A model generated the notes under the pieces. That model ran no database searches. It saw only the letters and a list, made by a program, of their open reading frames with translations, and was not told the DNA's origin. The translations under genes were made by a program, and so were the position numbers. 11,257 bases of DNA from Phycisphaerales bacterium (GTDB lineage Bacteria > Planctomycetota > Phycisphaerae > Phycisphaerales > UBA1924), in assembly GCA_016764015.1 (NCBI GenBank), contig JAESSR010000017.1:1-11257 (forward strand), given 5' to 3'. The stretch's first letter is position 1. Each line of letters begins with the position of its first letter. Shown one piece after another: positions 6,806-11,257 of this stretch.

Positions 6806-8485
6806 TTAAACCTGAAGCACGCCCATTTTGAAACTAGGCGAATAATCCCAGCCTTGGTTCGCCGTACGCAATGCCTCGATGAGTTCCTCACGCGTGCGGT
6901 GAGGCTCGATGATCCGATCGACCCAGCCTCTTGCAGCGCCATAGCGGATATCCTGCTGCTCGTTGTACGAATCCCGTACCGCATCAAGAATCACCTTGTG
7001 CGTCTCGGCGTCGATCTCTTCGCCCTTGCGTGCCCGCGATCGTTCCTCGATCATCGCCAGCACACCCGTCGCCGAGCCCGCGCCCATGACGGCACACTTG
7101 CTCCCCGGCCAGGCGAACGCGATGAACTGATCGAAGGCCCTGCCGCACATCGCATAGTTGCCCGCGCCGAATGAGCCGCCGAGGATGACGACGAGTTTGG
7201 GGACGACGCAGTTGGACATGGCGTTGACGAGTTTGGCGCCCGATCGGATGATCCCGGCTTGTTCACTATCGCGCCCAACCATGAATCCGGTGGTGTCGTG
7301 AAGGAAGATGATCGGGATTTTTCGTTGGTTGCAATCCATAATGAACCGCGAAGCTTTGTCAGCCGAGTCATCATAAATGACCTTCGGCATGTTCGTCGAT
7401 TTGCTTGGGCCGGCTTTGCCGCCGGGCATCTGGCGGGTAGTGAGTTTGCATTGGTTGGCGACGATCCCGGCGGGGATGCCTCCGATGTTGGCGTACCCGC
7501 AGACGAGCGACTCGCCAAAGGATGCTTTGTATTCGTCGAAATCGGGTTCGAGCGTTTTATGTCCCTCGGCATTGGGCACCGCCCGCGAATCGACGATGCA
7601 GGAGATGATGTCTTTGACATCGTACTGCTTGCCCGGCTCGTCGGTGAAGAGGTCGTAGATGTCCTCGCCGCTGCGGAAGGATTGGATATTGGTGTCGTTG
7701 ATCTCTTCGCAGTTGGCATCAGGATATTTCGAAACCAGTGAGCGCAGCCGTTGGAGACAGGCCTCATCGGTCGGCTCATGGAAGTCGATGGTGCCCGCGA
7801 TCTGTGCGTGCATGGTCGCGCCGCCGAGTTCTTCATCGGTCACATCCTGCCCGATCGCCGCCTTGACCAATGCCTGCCCTGCGAGATACAACCCCGAGCC
7901 TTCGGTCATCAAAAGCGTATCGCACATCACGGGCAGATACCCGCCCCCAGCGACACAGAAGCCCATGATCGCAGCGATCTGCGGAATCCCATCAGCACTG
8001 ATCTTGGCGTTGTTGCGGAAGATGCGTCCGAAGTCATCCGTATCGGGGAAGACATCCTCCTGCATCGGTAGATACACCCCAGCCGAATCGACGAGATAGA
8101 GCAACGGCAGGTTGGCCATGTGGGCGATGGTTTGGGCGCGGATGATCTTCTTGCAGGTCATCGGAAAGAACGCCCCGGCTTTGACCGTCGCATCGTTGGC
8201 AATAATCATGTGGCGTTTGCCAGCAACCACCCCAATCCCGACGACCACGCCCGCGCCCGGTGCCCCGCCGGCCTCTTTGTACATCTCATACCCGGCCCAA
8301 AGCCCGAGTTCTTGGAAGTGGGTGTCGCCATCGACGAGTAAGTCCAGCCGCTCGCGGGCGGTGAGCCGGGATTTGGCGTGTTGGCGTGCGATGGCTTTTT
8401 CGCCGCCACCGAGCTTGATCTGCGATTCGATCGCGAGGAACTCATCGGTGTGGGTGCGGAGGGGGCTGGTGGTGGATTGGCTCAT
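6806..8485 (-). CDS. mccB: Acyl-CoA carboxylase carboxyltransferase subunit (methylcrotonyl-CoA carboxylase beta type)
   Basis: Transfers carboxyl from carboxybiotin to an acyl-CoA, here most likely 3-methylcrotonyl-CoA to 3-methylglutaconyl-CoA, feeding the hydratase and HMG-CoA lyase downstream. The 559-aa protein has both crotonase-like halves. N-terminal half: IKLGGGEKA (23-31), MIIANDATVKAGAFFP (93-108), YLVDSAGVYLPMQEDVFPD (130-148), oxyanion loop FCVAGGGYLP (176-185). C-terminal half: FLHDTTGFMVGRD (394-406) and second oxyanion loop GGSFGAGNYAMCGRA (436-450). These follow human MCCB closely. Compared with MCCB there are two insertions, about residues 301-318 and 347-372. The matching biotin carboxylase/BCCP subunit is not in the window. 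Start: ATG 8485 lies just before the conserved fold; an ATG at 8524 would add an unlikely hydrophobic 13-residue extension. No Shine-Dalgarno precedes either. First gene of the minus-strand cluster. Confidence 0.9.
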   Translation of the reverse strand: MSQSTTSPLRTHTDEFLAIESQIKLGGGEKAIARQHAKSRLTARERLDLLVDGDTHFQELGLWAGYEMYKEAGGAPGAGVVVGIGVVAGKRHMIIANDATVKAGAFFPMTCKKIIRAQTIAHMANLPLLYLVDSAGVYLPMQEDVFPDTDDFGRIFRNNAKISADGIPQIAAIMGFCVAGGGYLPVMCDTLLMTEGSGLYLAGQALVKAAIGQDVTDEELGGATMHAQIAGTIDFHEPTDEACLQRLRSLVSKYPDANCEEINDTNIQSFRSGEDIYDLFTDEPGKQYDVKDIISCIVDSRAVPNAEGHKTLEPDFDEYKASFGESLVCGYANIGGIPAGIVANQCKLTTRQMPGGKAGPSKSTNMPKVIYDDSADKASRFIMDCNQRKIPIIFLHDTTGFMVGRDSEQAGIIRSGAKLVNAMSNCVVPKLVVILGGSFGAGNYAMCGRAFDQFIAFAWPGSKCAVMGAGSATGVLAMIEERSRARKGEEIDAETHKVILDAVRDSYNEQQDIRYGAARGWVDRIIEPHRTREELIEALRTANQGWDYSPSFKMGVLQV

Positions 8486-8569
8486 AGTCGTGAAGGATAG
8501 GAGACAAAGCCAGATTCTTCCCATTGTTGATGGACTTGCACGCCGATCGAATCCTGCTACCCTCTGTGT
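8486..8569. promoter_or_regulatory. Divergent promoter region between carboxyltransferase and S10 peptidase
   Basis: The 84 nt between two divergent starts must hold promoters for both units. Minus strand: a -10-like TATCCT (8499-8494) ends 8 nt before ATG 8485; its -35 is weak. Plus strand: TTGCAC (8536-8541), 16 nt, TACCCT (8558-8563) preceded by TG at 8555-8556 ends 6 nt before ATG 8570. Neither start has a Shine-Dalgarno, whereas most internal genes of both units do. Transcription starting about 7 nt after each -10 would fall at or next to the ATG, suggesting leaderless mRNAs. The motif matches are imperfect. Confidence 0.45.
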
Positions 8570-10144
8570 ATGAATCTATCCACCGTCCGCCTTGTAATCG
8601 TTCTTCTCGCTGTCCTCGGGTTCTGGGCACCGATCGCTCATGCCCAGCCTGATGAGTCTTCGGAAAAGGACACCCCGCCCGCCTTTGTCGTCTATCCCGA
8701 TGAATCCTCGATCACCTATCACAGTGTCACCATCAATGGACAGGTCATCAACTATCAGGCCACCGCCGGCACCATCACCCTGGCCAATCTGCGGGACGAT
8801 CACAAGCCCACCGCACAGATGTTCTTCATCAGCTACAAAAAACTCACAGGCCCAGTAGAAGAAGGTGCCGAGCCAACCTTCCCCGATGCGGCCACCCGCC
8901 CGATCACCTTCAGTTTCAACGGCGGCCCGGGCTCAAGCTCGGTCTGGCTCCATCTCGGAATCTTCGGACCCAAACGCGTCAACCCAGCGGATGACTTCGG
9001 CAATCCGGGCCCGCCGCCCTATGCACTCGTTGAGAATGAATACTCACTCTTGGATCAGTCCGATTTCGTGTTCATCGACCCCGTCACGACCGGATATTCC
9101 CGGGCTTCCAAGGACGGCAACGCCAAGGATTTTCATGGTGTCTCGGGGGATATCAAATCGGTCGCCGAGTTCATCCGCATCTATCTGGGCAAGCATAATC
9201 GGTGGGGGAGTCCGAAATACATCGCCGGCGAGTCCTACGGCACAACCCGGGCAGCGGGATTGGTCGACGAACTCCAATCAACCCACGGCATCTCCCTCAA
9301 CGGCGTGATCCTGGTCAGTGCCATCATGAACTTCCAGACCGCCCGGTTCGATGTCGGCAATGATCTCCCGTATCCGCTCTACCTGCCCTCGTACGCAGCC
9401 GTCGCACGGTTCCACGAAACACTCTCGCCCAAATACCAGAAGATGGATATCGAGAAGTTTCTCAGAGAAGTCGAAAAGTTCGCGATGAATGATTACACGC
9501 TTGCACTCGCGAAAGGTGACCAGATTTCGGGCAAGGAGCGCACCCAAATCGCGGGTAAACTCGCCTCATACACCGGGCTTTCAAAGGATTATATCTTGCA
9601 AACCAATCTCCGCATCACCATGCCAAGGTTCCCCAAAGAACTCCTCCGCGACGAGGGCAAAACGATCGGGCGGCTCGATGCACGGTTCACCTCATGGGAT
9701 CGTGATGATGCCGGCGATTCGTACGAGTTTGACCCGTCCTATGTCGCGATTCAGAGCATCTACACCGAAGGCATGAACGCATATCTGCGTGAGGATTTGG
9801 AATATGCGAGCGATATGCGCTATGAAATCCTGACCAATGTCTGGCCTTGGTCATTCCGAGGGGTGGGGGACAACCAGTACCTCAATGTTGCTGAGCGACT
9901 CCGCAAAGCCATGCACAAACGCCCAGATATGAAGGTATTCATCGCCAACGGCTACTACGACCTCGCCACGCCTTACTTCGCGACCCAGTACACGATCAAC
10001 CACATGTTCCTGCGTCCAGAAGTACGCGACAACATCGAGATGCATTACTACGAAGCCGGGCATATGATGTATGCACAGCGTGACATGCTCGCCAAGCTCA
10101 AAGACGATCTCGATGCATATTACCGCACACGCACGGAGGATTGA
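8570..10144 (+). CDS. Secreted serine carboxypeptidase-like peptidase, family S10
   Basis: Alpha/beta-hydrolase peptidase, 524 aa, predicted to be exported and to release C-terminal residues from peptides. Sec signal peptide at 1-25 (hydrophobic VRLVIVLLAVLGFWAPIA, cleavage after AHA). The S10 oxyanion motif appears as FNGGPGSSSVW (116-126); the family usually has NGGPGCSS, so Ser replaces Cys. Catalytic serine S222 in GESYGTTRAAG (220-230), catalytic Asp D464 in NGYYDLATPY (460-469), catalytic His H498 in YEAGHMMY (494-501): the triad is complete and in order. FIDPVTTGYSRA (168-179) matches the family's PxGxGFS region in variant form. Length and overall pattern fit bacterial S10 proteins. 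No Shine-Dalgarno precedes ATG 8570; it may be leaderless. Its end carries the ribosome-binding site for the next gene, 2 nt downstream, so the two are co-translated. Substrates unknown. Confidence 0.92.
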   Translation: MNLSTVRLVIVLLAVLGFWAPIAHAQPDESSEKDTPPAFVVYPDESSITYHSVTINGQVINYQATAGTITLANLRDDHKPTAQMFFISYKKLTGPVEEGAEPTFPDAATRPITFSFNGGPGSSSVWLHLGIFGPKRVNPADDFGNPGPPPYALVENEYSLLDQSDFVFIDPVTTGYSRASKDGNAKDFHGVSGDIKSVAEFIRIYLGKHNRWGSPKYIAGESYGTTRAAGLVDELQSTHGISLNGVILVSAIMNFQTARFDVGNDLPYPLYLPSYAAVARFHETLSPKYQKMDIEKFLREVEKFAMNDYTLALAKGDQISGKERTQIAGKLASYTGLSKDYILQTNLRITMPRFPKELLRDEGKTIGRLDARFTSWDRDDAGDSYEFDPSYVAIQSIYTEGMNAYLREDLEYASDMRYEILTNVWPWSFRGVGDNQYLNVAERLRKAMHKRPDMKVFIANGYYDLATPYFATQYTINHMFLRPEVRDNIEMHYYEAGHMMYAQRDMLAKLKDDLDAYYRTRTED

Positions 10145-10146
10145 CC

Positions 10147-10725
10147 ATGTTCGGATTCCCACCATTACCGCCATTTGAAGGCCTACACCCAATCGCAGTC
10201 CATTTCCCCATCGGGATACTCATGATCGCTTGGATACCAATGGTGATCGGCTTGCTCGACAAAAAGCGACGAACAACCTGGTTGCTCTCTGGACTACTAC
10301 TTTTAGTGCTTGGAACCGTGTTCCTCTTTGGTGCCGTGCTCACCGGCGAAGCCACCGAAGAGTATGTCGAACATGCTCCGCAATACTCGTCACAGATCAT
10401 CGAAGACGCGTTGCACGAGCATGAAGAACTCGGCGAACTGGTCCGCAATCTCTTCGTCGGCATCACGATCATCTACCTCGCAGCCTTCATCTTGTATTGC
10501 AAAATGCCCGAAACCAAGAAAAAACTTGTTGGGATCATCGGAAGCGTGCTCGTTGCAATCACCTACTTCATTGGCACTATGGCTTTGGCCAATGCCGGGC
10601 ATCAGGGTGGGATGCTCGTGCATGACCTCGGCGTGCAAGCACCGATGGGCGCCAGTTCGTCCAAGGCACCCGGATTACCTGCCGCAACGAGTCCGTACGG
10701 CGATGATGACGATGATGACGATTGA
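10147..10725 (+). CDS. DUF2231-like four-helix membrane protein with Asp7 tail
   Basis: 192-aa inner-membrane protein of unknown role. The N-terminal LHPIAVHFPIG (13-23) matches the HPxxVHFPI hallmark I recall for DUF2231 proteins. Four membrane segments are visible, roughly 17-36, 44-66, 101-118 and 127-149. A His/Glu-rich stretch between the second and third (H76, H90, H92) and GHQGGMLVHDLG (151-162) after the fourth give seven His in total, raising the possibility of heme or metal ligation; this is inference. The C-terminus is a low-complexity linker ending in seven Asp, written as alternating GAT/GAC codons. Start: ATG 10147 has GGAGGA (10135-10140) 6 nt upstream; the TTG at 10141 would overlap the Shine-Dalgarno spacing and is rejected. 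Operon partner of the S10 peptidase. Confidence 0.8.
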   Translation: MFGFPPLPPFEGLHPIAVHFPIGILMIAWIPMVIGLLDKKRRTTWLLSGLLLLVLGTVFLFGAVLTGEATEEYVEHAPQYSSQIIEDALHEHEELGELVRNLFVGITIIYLAAFILYCKMPETKKKLVGIIGSVLVAITYFIGTMALANAGHQGGMLVHDLGVQAPMGASSSKAPGLPAATSPYGDDDDDDD

Positions 10726-10764
10726 TAACCACTGATCAGTCAACGAGATACAAAAACTTTCACC

Positions 10765-10797
10765 CAAACGACACCCTGACATTGACAAGGTGTTTGG
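10765..10797. promoter_or_regulatory. Imperfect dyad around the recA -35, possible operator
   Basis: CAAACGACACC (10765-10775) is mirrored by GGTGTTTG (10789-10796), giving ACACC/GGTGT half sites 13 nt apart that straddle the -35 hexamer. A repressor such as LexA would sit well here, but the sequence matches neither the E. coli (CTGT-N8-ACAG) nor the Bacillus (GAAC-N4-GTTC) SOS box. Confidence 0.3.
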
Positions 10798-10810
10798 TAT
10801 CTGGTATAGT
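10782..10810 (+). promoter_or_regulatory. Strong sigma70-type promoter for recA
   Basis: TTGACA (10782-10787), an exact consensus -35, is followed after 17 nt by TATAGT (10805-10810), one base from the consensus -10. A TGG just before the -10 resembles an extended -10. Expected start of transcription is about 10816-10818, leaving a leader of 135-160 nt before recA. Confidence 0.75.
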
Positions 10811-10854
10811 CATCCCGTCAGGCTCGCGTGCAGCACCGCCCCTGGCCGGATTTA

Positions 10855-10876
10855 GGATTGATAAGGACATCAATCC
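10855..10876 (+). other. Perfect 8-bp hairpin in the recA leader
   Basis: GGATTGAT (10855-10862) pairs exactly with ATCAATCC (10869-10876) around a 6-nt loop AAGGAC. It lies some 40 nt into the predicted leader and about 76-100 nt before the recA start. No T-run follows, so it is not a classical terminator. The loop carries an AAGGA Shine-Dalgarno-like sequence. It could be a stabilising or regulatory element. Confidence 0.45.
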
Positions 10877-10978
10877 CGCCCGATTCTGTGTTGATCCCCG
10901 TGCGCCCACAAGGTTGAGGACTTTGCCGTCCAAGATCGCCCGAGGCCCCGCATGGCAAGCCTGAAAGGCAACGACATC

Positions 10979-11257
10979 ATGGCCAAGTCTAAAAAACCAA
11001 TCGAATACAAGCCCATCCCCGCCAACGAAGCTCAAAAGAAGCAAGCGCTCGACCGGGCACTCGCCCAGATCGATCAGGCATTTGGTAAAGGCTCGATCAT
11101 GCGCCTCGATGAAGAGGCATACAACAGCATCCCGGGCATCTCGACTGGTGCCCTCTCGCTCGACCTTGCCCTTGGCGGCAAAGGCATCCCCCGCGGGCGA
11201 ATCGTCGAAATCTTTGGTCCTGAATCCTCGGGTAAAACAACACTCGCGCTTACCATC
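10979..11257 (+). CDS. recA: RecA recombinase (N-terminal 93 residues; 3' end outside window)
   Basis: ATP-dependent strand-exchange protein for homologous recombination and SOS co-protease activity. The visible part matches RecA very closely: [17 protein letters not shown] (30-46), [13 protein letters not shown] (54-66), [20 protein letters not shown] (69-88) with the Walker A GPESSGKT at 80-87. A Lys-rich extension, [18 protein letters not shown], precedes the usual start and is longer than in E. coli. Start choice: ATG 10979 has AAAGG (10964-10968) at 10 nt; an in-frame ATG at 10952 with GAGG (10942-10945) at 6 nt would add nine residues (MASLKGNDI). I favour 10979 because of the MAKxKK start common in RecA, but 10952 has the better Shine-Dalgarno spacing. 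The frame is open to the edge. Confidence 0.97.
   Translation, partial: MAKSKKPIEYKPIPANEAQKKQALDRALAQIDQAFGKGSIMRLDEEAYNSIPGISTGALSLDLALGGKGIPRGRIVEIFGPESSGKTTLALTI

Larger units (their letters stand above)
10726..10978 (+). other. Intergenic region upstream of recA
   Basis: 253 bases with no convincing gene. They hold a 10-bp palindrome ACTGATCAGT (10731-10740), a dyad overlapping the -35, a strong promoter and a long leader with a perfect hairpin (listed separately). No intrinsic terminator (GC-rich stem plus T-run) is visible for the upstream membrane-protein unit, so read-through toward recA cannot be excluded. Confidence 0.6.

Noticed and set aside
10731..10740. ACTGATCAGT palindrome as a terminator for the membrane-protein gene
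   Set aside because: It is a loopless 10-bp palindrome of mixed composition without a following T-run, so not a credible intrinsic terminator.
10722..10964. 80-codon plus-strand frame between the membrane protein and recA
   Set aside because: It runs through the recA promoter and leader, has no Shine-Dalgarno or recognisable motif, and would overlap one recA start candidate.
1..11257. Frequent GATCG/CGATC words throughout
   Set aside because: They follow from common Asp (GAT), Ile (ATC) and Arg (CGN) codons on both strands; no spacing or array structure was seen.

Overview
The window looks like chromosomal DNA from a Gram-negative-type, moderate-GC bacterium. The gene mix fits best with Planctomycetota, perhaps the Phycisphaerae side: a mitochondrial-like branched-chain/fatty acyl-CoA degradation cluster, a secreted serine carboxypeptidase-like S10 peptidase, a DUF2231-like membrane protein, and a recA with a short Lys-rich N-terminal extension. 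The phylum is an inference from gene style; no rRNA or other phylogenetic marker beyond the first 93 codons of recA is present.

Minus strand, 8485 down to 1: a seven-gene, closely packed cluster, read right to left. It holds (1) a methylcrotonyl-CoA-carboxylase-type carboxyltransferase, (2) a large secreted protein of unknown function, (3) HMG-CoA lyase, (4) crotonase C, which lacks both catalytic glutamates, (5) crotonase B, LiuC-like with one glutamate, (6) crotonase A, a stand-alone FadB/FadJ-type domain with both glutamates, and (7) a VLCAD/ACAD9-like acyl-CoA dehydrogenase cut by the window edge. The set supports leucine/isovalerate catabolism (methylcrotonyl-CoA to methylglutaconyl-CoA to HMG-CoA to acetoacetate plus acetyl-CoA), joined to general beta-oxidation. 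The biotin carboxylase subunit and a recognisable isovaleryl-CoA dehydrogenase are not in the window.

Plus strand, 8570 to 10725: a two-gene unit diverging from the catabolic cluster across an 84-base gap. It holds a secreted S10 peptidase and a four-helix DUF2231-like membrane protein with an Asp7 tail. The two genes are 2 bases apart, with the second gene's ribosome-binding site inside the end of the first.

Plus strand, 10726 to 11257: an intergenic region with a near-consensus sigma70-type promoter, a leader of about 135-160 nt containing a perfect hairpin, then the start of recA, cut by the right edge.

The most unusual points are: a 10-base tandem duplication that copies the HMG-CoA lyase start codon out of frame; a 13-codon mini-ORF with a strong Shine-Dalgarno coupled by ATGA overlap to crotonase A; a graded series of crotonase active sites (two, one and no catalytic Glu) in one operon; a large secreted protein of apparently repeated modules inside a cytoplasmic catabolic operon; and hints of leaderless transcription for both genes flanking the divergent promoter. 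No mobile element, CRISPR array, tRNA or rRNA was seen.
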